Assembly: GCF_039621855.1 (NCBI RefSeq)
Contig: NZ_CP155071.1
Location: forward strand, 3,038,001-3,102,000
DNA length: 64,000 bases
Origin: Erwinia sp. HDF1-3R
GTDB lineage: Bacteria > Pseudomonadota > Gammaproteobacteria > Enterobacterales > Enterobacteriaceae
Direction: 5' to 3'
A program made the position numbers and the translations under genes. The notes beneath the pieces are model-generated. The model was not told the origin of the DNA. It worked only from the letters and a program-made list of their open reading frames with translations, and ran no database searches. This document shows positions 18,001 to 26,307 of this stretch, piece after piece; positions within the stretch are counted from its first letter, which is position 1, and every line of letters starts with the position of its first letter.

Positions 18001-18699
18001 TTATGAGAGTGCAGTTGACTCATCGGTAAGCTGGATAATTTGCCAGGAGGTGTTATCCAGGCAGTAACATGGCATGTCATTTAATCCTGACAGCCGTTTT
18101 ACCAGCCCCAGCTGTTGCACCACAGAAAAATCAGGAAAAGACAGACGATGAACATGCTGCCATTCACCCATTGCACGGCAGGCAAAAGTGCTGCTTAACT
18201 CCCCGGCAACAACAAAGATACCGTTGACGGGGAGTGCGCCACCGAAGATACGCAGCAAATGCTGGAATGGCGTTGCCACTCCCCTGAAGCGTAAACGATG
18301 CTGACGCGCAACATTTCGAAATGTCTGCCAAAGCGATGTTTCCAGGACTGCCGCCAGCGCGGTCTGCTTAAAATCAAACGTTTCAAACTCAACCATCGGC
18401 GACTGTGCGGACACATGCGGAAAGGTGCTTTGCGCCAGCGAAAGCGTATAAGAACGTAGCTCGCCCGGCGTCGTGATGCCTTCCTGCCAGGGCACCGTCA
18501 GCGTGTTGACCAGACTGTTATCCAGCCTGAAGGTTATGCTGTCCTTCCATGCCAGGCTGCCCGAACATGCTCCCAGCAAATTGTTAAGAACCTCTTCAGG
18601 ATCATGCCCTTCTGGCTGCACCAACTCTTTAACGATCATTTCGCCATCGCGTAAACGGACCCGATTCGGCAAAATGTCACAGTGCCAGTTTTTAGCCAT
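18001..18699 (-). CDS. PilM/GspL-like cytoplasmic platform protein
   Basis: A 232-residue protein without signal or membrane segment. It starts at an ATG inside the last codons of gspE (8-base overlap, product MAKNWHCDILPNRVRLRDGEM). The N-terminus with alternating strands and the later FRNVARQHRLRFRGVATPF and GIFVVAGELSSTFACRA segments suggest an actin-like PilM/GspL fold, but the ATP-binding motifs are not clear. Position between the ATPase and the PilN-like gene supports the call. Expected role: linking the ATPase to the PilN-PilO complex. Confidence 0.65.
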   Translation of the reverse strand: MAKNWHCDILPNRVRLRDGEMIVKELVQPEGHDPEEVLNNLLGACSGSLAWKDSITFRLDNSLVNTLTVPWQEGITTPGELRSYTLSLAQSTFPHVSAQSPMVEFETFDFKQTALAAVLETSLWQTFRNVARQHRLRFRGVATPFQHLLRIFGGALPVNGIFVVAGELSSTFACRAMGEWQHVHRLSFPDFSVVQQLGLVKRLSGLNDMPCYCLDNTSWQIIQLTDESTALS

Positions 18700-20329
18700 G
18701 CGCAACGACACGATTAATCTCCTGTAATGTAGTTTTACCTTCAAGCACCGCATGTAGTGCAATGGTTTGCAGTGGAATGAACCCTTCAGCTAAAGCAACT
18801 TCACGTAAGCGCCGGACTGAAGATCGGGCCAGCAACGCCTCTTTCATAGCGTCACTGAACGAAAGTACTTCTGCCATCGCCAGGCGTCCCCGATAGCCGC
18901 TATGGCGACAGGATTCACAGCCCGTTCCCTTACGCCAGTTGGCCGGGTGATCGCGAAGTTCGCTATCTTGCCAGGCAGCATATTCCTGTGCATCCGGCTG
19001 GACGGAAACCACACAGTCTGGACAGATGCAGCGTACCAATCGCTGTGCTACCACACCATTGAGTGCAGTAATCAGACTTGCCGGTTCCACCTGCATATAC
19101 AGGAAACGTTCAAGCACGCTAAAGACGTTATTCGCATGTACAGAAGAGAGCACCATATGCCCGGTTAGCGCCGCCTGCACAGCAATACCTGCGGTCTCAC
19201 CATCACGAATTTCCCCGACCAGAATAATATCGGGATCGTGACGCAAGATGGCGCGAAGTCCCCGTGCAAAGGTCAGTCCTTTCTTATCATTAACCGGGAT
19301 CTGCAGCACATCGTTCAACTGATATTCGACCGGGTCCTCAATGGTGATGATCTTACTTTCGCCACTGTTAAGTTCACTCAGTGCAGCATACAGCGTGGTA
19401 GATTTACCACTGCCGGTTGGGCCAGTGACCAGTACCATCCCATGGGGCAGATTTGTCAGTTGCCGAATGGTCGCCAGTGTATAGCGATCAAATCCCAGCA
19501 CCTCCAGACTTAGCGTGCGATCGTGTGATTTATCCAATACGCGCAATACTGCGTCTTCGCCATGGATACTTGGCATGACGGAGACGCGAAAATCAACCGG
19601 GCGCTGATGGATAAGCGCTTTGAAACGTCCATCCTGCGGAATGCGTCGTTCAGAAATATCCATGCAGCTTAATACTTTGATACGGGATATCACCTGCTCC
19701 GCATGCTGCGCACCGACACAGTGGCGAATTGAATGTAATACCCCATCGATACGATATTTAACGGCCAGTCCGTCGGGGACAGCAGCCAGATGAATATCGC
19801 TGGCGCGACTTTGAAGCGCGTCATAGAGGGTGGCGTTAACCAGTTTAATGACCGCATTATGTTCTCGGGCAATACCGGCTGGCGAAATTTCCAGTATAAG
19901 TTCGTCGCTATCACTCTCCGTATTCTGATGTTCAAACTGATCCAGCGTACGCTGCTGCCCGGTTAGCTTATCCAGCGTCAGATTAATCCATGACAGCGAG
20001 GTCAGCGCTGGACGTAGCGGCAGTCCCTGCGCCCACTGACGCAGCGGCAAAGAAAAAGGATCGGCCAGCACCAGCCATTGCTCCTCCCCACTCCGGAGCG
20101 GCAGAACACGTTGGGCAAGCGCCTCAGACAATGGCACAAGAGTAAAATCGACTTCGGCAGCGCTGGCCTGCTCTTCGGACAGGCCAGCCAGCCCCAACGC
20201 CATGGCCAGCGCAGGTAGCTGGTCAGGACAGTCATCAAGTTCCGCCGCCAGTGCGTTACAACGTTCGGTTTGCGGAAGCGCTAAAATAGCATCCAGCCTG
20301 TCCATTGCAGCAGACGTTACCAAACTCAT
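18692..20329 (-). CDS. gspE: Type II secretion ATPase GspE
   Basis: A 545-residue hexameric motor. An N-terminal MshE/GspE domain (1-130) precedes the ATPase core. Visible motifs are Walker A GPTGSGKST (303-311), an Asp box around ITIEDPVEYQ (328-337), Walker B DIILVGEIRD (367-376) and a His box TGHMVLSSVHAN (389-400). A zinc-binding tetracysteine has Cys436/Cys439 and Cys471/Cys474. Zinc-finger ATPases of this kind drive both type II secretion and MSHA/type IV pilus assembly. Its ATG shares one base with the gspF stop (TGATG). Confidence 0.95.
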   Translation of the reverse strand: MSLVTSAAMDRLDAILALPQTERCNALAAELDDCPDQLPALAMALGLAGLSEEQASAAEVDFTLVPLSEALAQRVLPLRSGEEQWLVLADPFSLPLRQWAQGLPLRPALTSLSWINLTLDKLTGQQRTLDQFEHQNTESDSDELILEISPAGIAREHNAVIKLVNATLYDALQSRASDIHLAAVPDGLAVKYRIDGVLHSIRHCVGAQHAEQVISRIKVLSCMDISERRIPQDGRFKALIHQRPVDFRVSVMPSIHGEDAVLRVLDKSHDRTLSLEVLGFDRYTLATIRQLTNLPHGMVLVTGPTGSGKSTTLYAALSELNSGESKIITIEDPVEYQLNDVLQIPVNDKKGLTFARGLRAILRHDPDIILVGEIRDGETAGIAVQAALTGHMVLSSVHANNVFSVLERFLYMQVEPASLITALNGVVAQRLVRCICPDCVVSVQPDAQEYAAWQDSELRDHPANWRKGTGCESCRHSGYRGRLAMAEVLSFSDAMKEALLARSSVRRLREVALAEGFIPLQTIALHAVLEGKTTLQEINRVVAHG

Positions 20330-21504
20330 CAGGAAAGTCCCCCTGCCAGTTCAAAGATTGGCATATAAAGTAGAAACACCACCAGGCCCACAATCCCGCC
20401 GACGATAATCATTAGCATTGGCTCAAAGACTTTGCTGAACATGTCTATCGCTCTTTCAAGCGCTTCATCGTAAAAAGCGGCAATTCGCTCACACATCACC
20501 GGTAGCTGTCCACTACGTTCGCCTGCCTGAAGCAGACGTGTGGCAACTGGCGTCGCCATCTGTTGCTCATCCAAAGTGGTTGACAGCGCCTGACCGGCCT
20601 GGACGTTATTTAATACATGCTGTAACTGCATATGATGGCTGAAGGGCAGCACTGAGCGCGTAAGATTTAACGCCTGGACCACAGGCATCCCCCCTTGCAG
20701 CAGTAGCCCCAGCGTGCGATAAAAACGAACCAGGATAGTCAACTGATGCTGCTGCCTCAGCTGCGGCAGCAGCAGCAGTTGCCTTAGCAGTGCTCGTCGC
20801 ACGCGTGCGGTGCGAAGCAGCGCTACCAGCGCGACAGTTAGCATAGCTATCGTCGTTAGCAGTAGCAGGCCGTGGCTTTCTACCAGACTACCCCACCATA
20901 AAATAAAGCGTGCACTGCCGTTAAGATTCTTCATGCCTTCAAAGACGCTGGCAAAACGCGGAATAATGAACCCCAGTAAAAAGACTAAAATGAGTCCGCC
21001 CACCGCCATAACAATGGTCGGATACATCAGCGCAGCTTTAATACGTTTACGTAAAATATCCATCCGCTGTTCGTAGTGCTGGAAACGCTTCAATGCCATC
21101 GGCAAGTGACCGGTCTGTTCTGACGATTTAACAGTATTGACCAGTAGCTCAGGAAAGACCTCAGGCAGCCTGCTCATAGCCTGTGACAGCTGGCATCCTT
21201 CGTAAAGCTTTGTCAACAGGACGTCCAGCACCCGGCACAAATGCGGTTCGCGACCGCTGGCCCGTAATGCCTCAATCGCTTCGGTCACGACCAAACCTGC
21301 CTCCAGTAATGCCACCAGTTCCTGGATAAACAAGGTAAGCGGAAAGCGTTTTACCCGGCCCGACGCGCGCGGTACGATCCGCATCACGACGCAACCCTCT
21401 TGTTGCATAGTAGCCTGCACCGCTTCTGACGAGAGTGCGCTAATCTGCATCGTTTTCCGTTTCCCGTGTTCAAGATAAATAACGTCAAAGTTTTTCATTT
21501 TCAT
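20329..21504 (-). CDS. gspF: Type II secretion inner-membrane protein GspF
   Basis: A 391-residue polytopic protein with two T2SSF repeats. The first contains FIQELVALLEAGLVVTEAI, and the second FYRTLGLLLQGGMPVVQAL with LLQAGERSGQLP. Three membrane helices are visible (IVMAVGGLILVFLLGFIIP; LLLLTTIAMLTVALVALL; LMIIVGGIVGLVVFLLYMP). It forms the rotor base that GspE turns. Two ATG codons two residues apart are possible starts; AAAGGG suits the second better. It is 16 bp downstream of the lytic transglycosylase gene. Confidence 0.95.
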   Translation of the reverse strand: MKMKNFDVIYLEHGKRKTMQISALSSEAVQATMQQEGCVVMRIVPRASGRVKRFPLTLFIQELVALLEAGLVVTEAIEALRASGREPHLCRVLDVLLTKLYEGCQLSQAMSRLPEVFPELLVNTVKSSEQTGHLPMALKRFQHYEQRMDILRKRIKAALMYPTIVMAVGGLILVFLLGFIIPRFASVFEGMKNLNGSARFILWWGSLVESHGLLLLTTIAMLTVALVALLRTARVRRALLRQLLLLPQLRQQHQLTILVRFYRTLGLLLQGGMPVVQALNLTRSVLPFSHHMQLQHVLNNVQAGQALSTTLDEQQMATPVATRLLQAGERSGQLPVMCERIAAFYDEALERAIDMFSKVFEPMLMIIVGGIVGLVVFLLYMPIFELAGGLS

Positions 21505-21520
21505 AAGGCCCTTTGATTGC

Positions 21521-21967
21521 CTATTTTCTTTTTAATTTGAGGTAATGCCGAACAACTTTTTTGACATATTTAGTTCGCAATGAATTCCTTAATACCCCCT
21601 TACCATTTCCGACGTTATAGGCACCCACGGCCTGCCATGAGTAACCCAACTGACGGAAATTCCCGGCAAGTATCCAGGCACCGGTCATCACATTTTGACA
21701 GGGGTCTTTAATTAAGGCCTGACGGGTGATGTTAAACTTCTTTAATGTCGGAAAATGGCTGCTGTTGATTTGCATTAATCCAACATCCTGTGTGCCATCA
21801 CGATTTTTATTAATGGCCTCTGCATCAAGACCTGATTCGACAATTGCAATCGCCTGAAGTAACTCAGGCTCAATACCATAACGCGCACCAGCCTCCTCCC
21901 AACAGTCCGCAAACGCAGGGGAAGCTGATGCAGCCAGAAAAATGATCGGCGCCAATCTTTTCATCAT
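21521..21967 (-). CDS. Lytic transglycosylase (SLT family) of the secretion operon
   Basis: A 148-residue periplasmic protein with a Sec signal (IIFLAASASPAFA) and an SLT lysozyme-like domain. The catalytic Glu lies in AIAIVESGLD, followed by the GLMQINSSHFP and AVGAYNVGNGKG motifs. It resembles IagB/PilT/VirB1 peptidoglycan hydrolases that open the cell wall for large trans-envelope machines. Its ATG shares one base with the gspG stop codon, so it is translationally coupled to the major pseudopilin. Classical enterobacterial gsp operons lack such an enzyme. Confidence 0.92.
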   Translation of the reverse strand: MMKRLAPIIFLAASASPAFADCWEEAGARYGIEPELLQAIAIVESGLDAEAINKNRDGTQDVGLMQINSSHFPTLKKFNITRQALIKDPCQNVMTGAWILAGNFRQLGYSWQAVGAYNVGNGKGVLRNSLRTKYVKKVVRHYLKLKRK

Positions 21968-22386
21968 CAGAAGCCATAAACTAGCGGTTTACCCTCTTTA
22001 CCCAGGGATGTAATATCGACTTCATTGATGCTGTTCTTCTCACGAGTAGGATTGTGCCAATAATAAGCATTGCCCCAGGGGTCAGAGGGTATTTGCTGGC
22101 TCAGGTAGGGGCCATTCCAGTTCTGCACATTATCTGGTTTTTCCGTTAGTGCTTTTAGCCCCTGACTCTCGGAGGGATACGCACCGGTATCGAGACGGTA
22201 TTGGCTGAGGGCATCAGAAAAGGATCGCATCTGACGTAACGCGGTTTTCTCTTTTGCCTGATCGACATTAGAAAATAGTTTGGGGCCAACAAACCCGGCC
22301 AGCAAAGCAATAATCATTAATACGACGAGCAGTTCCAGTAGCGTAAATCCCTCCTGCTGACGATAGCGAGAACCTGTGTTTTTCAT
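21967..22386 (-). CDS. gspG: Major pseudopilin GspG
   Basis: 139 residues, first gene of the secretion operon. Prepilin signal RQQEG/FTLLELLVVLMIIALLAGFV has Glu5. Hallmarks of GspG are all present: GPKLFSNVDQAKEKTAL, YRLDTGAYPSESQGLKAL, WNGPYLSQQIPSDPWGN, and a calcium-loop-like VDITSLGKEGKP before the end. Length is normal for GspG. AGAAGG lies nine bases upstream of the start. The operon promoter should lie in 22387-22520, before the upstream IS remnant. Confidence 0.95.
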   Translation of the reverse strand: MKNTGSRYRQQEGFTLLELLVVLMIIALLAGFVGPKLFSNVDQAKEKTALRQMRSFSDALSQYRLDTGAYPSESQGLKALTEKPDNVQNWNGPYLSQQIPSDPWGNAYYWHNPTREKNSINEVDITSLGKEGKPLVYGF

Positions 22387-22521
22387 TAGTGAGTGCCTTC
22401 TGTTCTGGAATAAATTTTATTGTTAATTACCCATGATATTCTCCTGATGTTGAGCGGATAATGAAGATGAATACTCTCTCAGAAATGCAGAATTTGGGAG
22501 CATGGAGATAGAAATATCTCA

Positions 22522-22815
22522 CTCGCCGTGAAAAACAAATGTACGCTTCACTGAGTCTGGATCACGAAATCCTTAAGGATGTTGTGGCAAAAAAACTTTA
22601 AGGGTACCCGAAAAAACGTGAGCTGGTGCGTTATGTTATGACGGAGTATCAGACCAGCGGACGACGCGGGCGCCGGATCATGGGGATCAGCCGAAGCCTT
22701 TTACATTACTGTCCTGACACGACACGGGACATGCCAGTGATTGAGGCATTACAAAAACTGGCGGAGCGGTATCCGGCGTATGGTTTTGGCCTGATGTTCA
22801 GGCAACGAGTTCGTG
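22522..22815 (+). pseudogene. IS3-family transposase remnant (OrfA end, OrfB start)
   Basis: The plus strand first encodes the C-terminal end of an IS3-type OrfA (KQMYASLSLDHEILKDVVAK, ending KL and a stop). It then gives the beginning of OrfB (ELVRYVMTEYQTSGRRG, then ALQKLAERYPAYGFGLMF). It breaks off at 22815 within the helix-turn-helix-like N-terminal domain. No terminal repeats are seen. The segment corresponds almost exactly to the part missing from the deleted element at 4863-5380. Confidence 0.85.
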
Positions 22816-22829
22816 CCAGAGTAACCTGA

Positions 22830-23184
22830 TAATATGTGTTTGATATTTCATGTATATCAATAATGTCAATCGCCAGTGGGTCATAAAATGGTGAAGATAA
22901 CCCCCTGTTCCAGCAGATACATTATGACAAACGCTAGCTGAATGCACTCAGCTGGCCGGAGATCCTAACTGGAAGTGGTACTAAAAAATCGTGGGACTAC
23001 ATACTCACTGGCGATCCTTACAACTTCTCAGGACGACGGGCTTAACAGATACGGGTAGAAAACAGAATTTAGAAACCTGTTAGAGGTTTTCTGACTGGTA
23101 TGATAGAAACTTCTTCCCGTTCCCCATATCTTTCTCATTGAAAAATCCTGAATACTTATTTCACTTTTATCTGAGGTTGATGCC
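22830..23184. other. Intergenic control region upstream of the first degenerate LuxR gene
   Basis: No supported gene. A 10-bp inverted repeat ATCGCCAGTG (near 22870) and CACTGGCGAT (near 23006) is visible. The 3' part carries the promoter block shared with the paralogue at 27 kb. Confidence 0.5.
23087..23110 (+). promoter_or_regulatory. Conserved extended -10 promoter block, copy 1
   Basis: A 24-bp block, identical to one at 27085-27108, contains TG-G-TATGAT, an extended -10 promoter element (TATGAT at 23099-23104). It lies 81 bases before the ATG, and the partly conserved leader downstream also resembles that of the paralogue. TAACAGATACG further upstream is shared as well, but at a different distance. 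Confidence 0.65.
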
Positions 23185-23868
23185 ATGTCTTTTAATATTC
23201 TGATCGCCGATGAGCATACTTTAATCCGTCGTGGCATTCTCTCGATGATCAACACTATGTCCGCCGAAAATGCCACTTTTGATGCTACTCATTTCAATAT
23301 CGTTGGGGAAACCGATTCGCCGCTAGAGCTGGTCAGCCTGCTTTCGCATCAGCACGTTGATATCCTGTTTCTTGGCTTTACTCTCAACACTCGTCGCTCC
23401 CAAAGTCCCGTTTCCGAACTCGACGGTACGGCACTGGTGAAATGGCTGGCGCGTAAGTTTCCTGAAACCCGAATCGTGTTGCTCTCACCTTACCGGAACA
23501 ACACTATCATTCGTATGGCACTCGAGGCCGGTGCCAAAGGTTATATTAGCCGCAATACCTGCGAACGTATGCTTTGGAGAGCTATCACCACCGTCCTGGA
23601 TGGCGAGGTCTACATTGAACGCGGGCTAATGGACTCCCTGTTCCGTCGTGATGCGCCTGACAGTCAGGAACTGACTTTACGTGAAAATGACGTACTGCGT
23701 ATGTTGTGCCGCGGACTGTCACTTACCGCCATTTCAGGTAAAATGAATTTGAGCATTAAAACGATTAGCGCTCATAAACTGCGCGCAATGCAAAAGCTGG
23801 GCGTGCAAACCGACTGCCAACTTTATTGCCTGCTGGCACAGACGCGTATGTTTGATATTGCAATTTAA
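23185..23868 (+). CDS. LuxR-type regulator with degenerate receiver (BglJ-like), paralogue 1
   Basis: A 227-residue protein shaped like a NarL/RcsB response regulator. In the N-terminal domain the acidic pair is weakened (ILIADEHTL) and the phospho-acceptor Asp position reads DILFLGFTLN, so no phosphorylation is expected. The C-terminal LuxR DNA-binding helix-turn-helix is intact (LTLRENDVLRMLCRGLS, MNLSIKTISAHKLRAMQKL). Non-phosphorylated relatives such as BglJ act by heterodimerising with RcsB. It is about 80 percent alike by eye to the product of 27182-27856, and they share promoter sequence. It is divergent from the secretion operon. Confidence 0.9.
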   Translation: MSFNILIADEHTLIRRGILSMINTMSAENATFDATHFNIVGETDSPLELVSLLSHQHVDILFLGFTLNTRRSQSPVSELDGTALVKWLARKFPETRIVLLSPYRNNTIIRMALEAGAKGYISRNTCERMLWRAITTVLDGEVYIERGLMDSLFRRDAPDSQELTLRENDVLRMLCRGLSLTAISGKMNLSIKTISAHKLRAMQKLGVQTDCQLYCLLAQTRMFDIAI

Positions 23869-23947
23869 TTACAGCTTCTGTTTTGATAACCCTACCCCTT
23901 ATTAAGTTGCACCGAATGCGGCGATATAGAGGGTAATAATAGAGACT

Positions 23948-23975
23948 AAAAAAAACGTGGGCTATCTCGCCCACG
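23948..23975 (-). terminator. Rho-independent terminator of the copper-receptor gene
   Basis: CGTGGGC and GCCCACG pair around a six-base loop. On the minus strand the stem is followed by eight T residues. It lies about 55 bases after the receptor's stop codon. Confidence 0.9.
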
Positions 23976-24028
23976 TATATAGGGACAATTTTTATCCCTT
24001 AAGGGCACTCACTTTTTGACATCTGCCA

Positions 24029-25999
24029 TTAAAACGTATAGTCAAGACTTAGCCATCCTGTCCGTCCAGGCTCGGGGATCCGCTGACCGGAAGAAAAACC
24101 AAATTCTTTATATCCCGCCACGTTGAGGTGCTGTGCGTAATTTTTGTTAAATATATTATCGATTCCAGCACCTATTGAGAGTTTGTCGGTTGCGCTGTAA
24201 TTTACATTCCATGACATCACACCAAAACCTGCTGAACGACCCAAATCGCGTCCGATCACATTTCCTTTATCTTTCGCCACGCGATTCTGATGCGCAACGC
24301 CGCGCCATGAGGTGGAGCTGGTCCATTTATCATGGCTATAAGTCAATGCAACTTTGGTTTCCAGCGGTGATATCTGCGGTAACGCATTGTGCTGACTCAG
24401 ATTTTCTCCACGCACCCAGGCAAGGCTCGTCTCTAATTTCCAGTCAGCAGAAAAAAGCCAGGCCGAACCCATTTCAGCGCCAGTAGTCCAGGCATTAACG
24501 TTTTCTGCGCGGCTTGATGCTGATGAGTAGTCAAATAAGATGTAATCATCTACTTTGTTTACCCAGCCTGATAACCACAGATGGAGATCGTCCGACTGAT
24601 ACTGAATACCGCTGTCCCACTGTAGCGTTTTCTCATTCTTCAGCTTTTTAACGCTGTTTTTACCTGCTTTACCGGAGAACAGTTCCCAATAATCGGGGAA
24701 ACGCTCTGTGTAGCCCACTCCGCTCCAGACTTTCACTGGCATATCGGGCAGAATGTGTTCAAATCGCAAAAACGCCCCGGGCAGTGTCGCCTGACGACGC
24801 TCACTCTTCCCCTGACGTAAATCAGTGGCATGGATACTGTCAATACGTAACCCCGTTACGGTTTTACTTTGATCGTTCAGACTCTGCTGCCATTCAGTAA
24901 AAATGCCAAACTGGCGATATTCTGCATCCGTTGCCCAGCCATATGTTTGTTTTTTGCGGTGTTGAGTCTGCTGGCCGTCAACGCCAGCGACGATCTGCGT
25001 ATCGTCTTTCTGCCATTCCATGCTAAGTCGCGTTCCACTGACAATGCCGCCCACTTCAGACGACATTTTCATTGCTGACGGGGTACGCAGCGAAAAGTTA
25101 TCCATAACATGATCGGTGCTGTTGTAGTAACCACGCCATATGAGTTTCGTGAAATGATCGGAAAGGTCGTTCATCTCGACTTTCAGCATTGCGCTTTTTC
25201 GCAGAAATTTCGAACCGTCCATGCCTCGTCCGGCGTAACGGGCTTCTCCATCCCCTCCGCTTACTGACAGCTCAACCAGATCCTTTTCTGTTGGCGTCCA
25301 CCCCATTATTATACCGCTATTCCACTTATTCCACTTGCCAGGAATGGTTGTACCGTCGCCTGATTTATAATCACCTGCCACCGATCGATTAGCATCTATT
25401 CGCAACCAGCCGTTGTGATTACCTCCAGCGACACTCATTTCCTGATCGGCTCTGCCATTATTTCCGCGTAATAAGGAAACGGATCCTTTAATACCCGGCT
25501 GTGTAAAGTATTCTGATGTGCGCTCAAATAAAATTGTGCCGGCGGACGCCATTGGTCCCCATAAAACAGTTTGCGGCCCTTTAATGATTTCGACTAAATC
25601 AAAATTTTTAGGAGAAATGTATGAGGTAGGTGAATCCATTCGCGATCCGCATCCTCCATGCATACCTCCTCCATCAGCCAGAATATTGAGACGGGACCCA
25701 GGCATCCCCCGTAATACGGGATCGCCATTACTGGCGCCGGTGCGAATTTGACTAAAGCCTGGCAAAGTTGATAATAATCCGGCACCATCACTCGCTGGCA
25801 ATGATGCGTCGGCATTTTTAGTGTTGACGATAACTTTACCTGTCTCAGTTTGTGGCGTGGCAATCACTGTCATTGTTTCTTGAGCATAGGTAAAATTAAT
25901 ATGTGCCGCATAGCACATGGCAATCATACCGGCCAATTTTTTCTTTTTTACAGACCAGTCTTTGCGGCTTTCAGAAGCCATACTTTTTATTCCCTTCAT
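24029..25999 (-). CDS. TonB-dependent copper receptor (OprC/NosA family)
   Basis: A 656-residue outer-membrane receptor. After an atypically charged signal region ending NFTYAQ come a TonB box-like ETMTVIA and a plug with GDPVLRGMPGSRLNILADGG. The family mark MHGGCGSRMDSPTSYISPK follows, then VEIIKGPQTVLWGP. A 22-strand barrel ends in aromatic SLDYTF. OprC/NosA proteins have a Cys-Met rich site near this position (CxxxM), here Cys and Met in GGCGSRMD, used for copper binding. Two in-frame ATGs seven codons apart are possible starts. The neighbouring LPMO needs copper, so a link is plausible. A terminator follows the gene. Confidence 0.88.
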   Translation of the reverse strand: MKGIKSMASESRKDWSVKKKKLAGMIAMCYAAHINFTYAQETMTVIATPQTETGKVIVNTKNADASLPASDGAGLLSTLPGFSQIRTGASNGDPVLRGMPGSRLNILADGGGMHGGCGSRMDSPTSYISPKNFDLVEIIKGPQTVLWGPMASAGTILFERTSEYFTQPGIKGSVSLLRGNNGRADQEMSVAGGNHNGWLRIDANRSVAGDYKSGDGTTIPGKWNKWNSGIIMGWTPTEKDLVELSVSGGDGEARYAGRGMDGSKFLRKSAMLKVEMNDLSDHFTKLIWRGYYNSTDHVMDNFSLRTPSAMKMSSEVGGIVSGTRLSMEWQKDDTQIVAGVDGQQTQHRKKQTYGWATDAEYRQFGIFTEWQQSLNDQSKTVTGLRIDSIHATDLRQGKSERRQATLPGAFLRFEHILPDMPVKVWSGVGYTERFPDYWELFSGKAGKNSVKKLKNEKTLQWDSGIQYQSDDLHLWLSGWVNKVDDYILFDYSSASSRAENVNAWTTGAEMGSAWLFSADWKLETSLAWVRGENLSQHNALPQISPLETKVALTYSHDKWTSSTSWRGVAHQNRVAKDKGNVIGRDLGRSAGFGVMSWNVNYSATDKLSIGAGIDNIFNKNYAQHLNVAGYKEFGFSSGQRIPEPGRTGWLSLDYTF

Positions 26000-26307
26000 A
26001 GCAAAGTAACCTTTCCCCTACAAAACAACCGTGTGATCACTGTATTTGTTTATGAAAATAAAAATTACCATTCTATTTCGCCAGAAAATATGACTTTAAA
26101 GAAAGAAACATCCGTTTCGATATGAGAATCTTCTCTCTAACGTATTCCTCATGATTTCCTCACAGATATAAAAAAGCATATTTAAGGGTCAAAACCCCAA
26201 GTCCTAACAGTCTGACTATAGATCCCCCGATAAAAATTGCTTATATTAAACCCTCAGCAGATCCGCTGACATAACAAATCAGTTCACAGTCAATAACAGG
26301 AAAAGTC
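26000..26307. other. Divergent AT-rich control region
   Basis: This stretch separates the copper-receptor gene (minus) from the second degenerate regulator (plus). It is AT-rich with no ORF of note and must hold both promoters. I could not assign a metal-regulator or Fur-like box with confidence. Confidence 0.45.

Noticed and set aside
22870..23015. 10-bp inverted repeat as ends of a small mobile element
   Set aside because: The copies are inside AT-rich intergenic DNA, no target duplication is visible, and the spacing does not match a known element.
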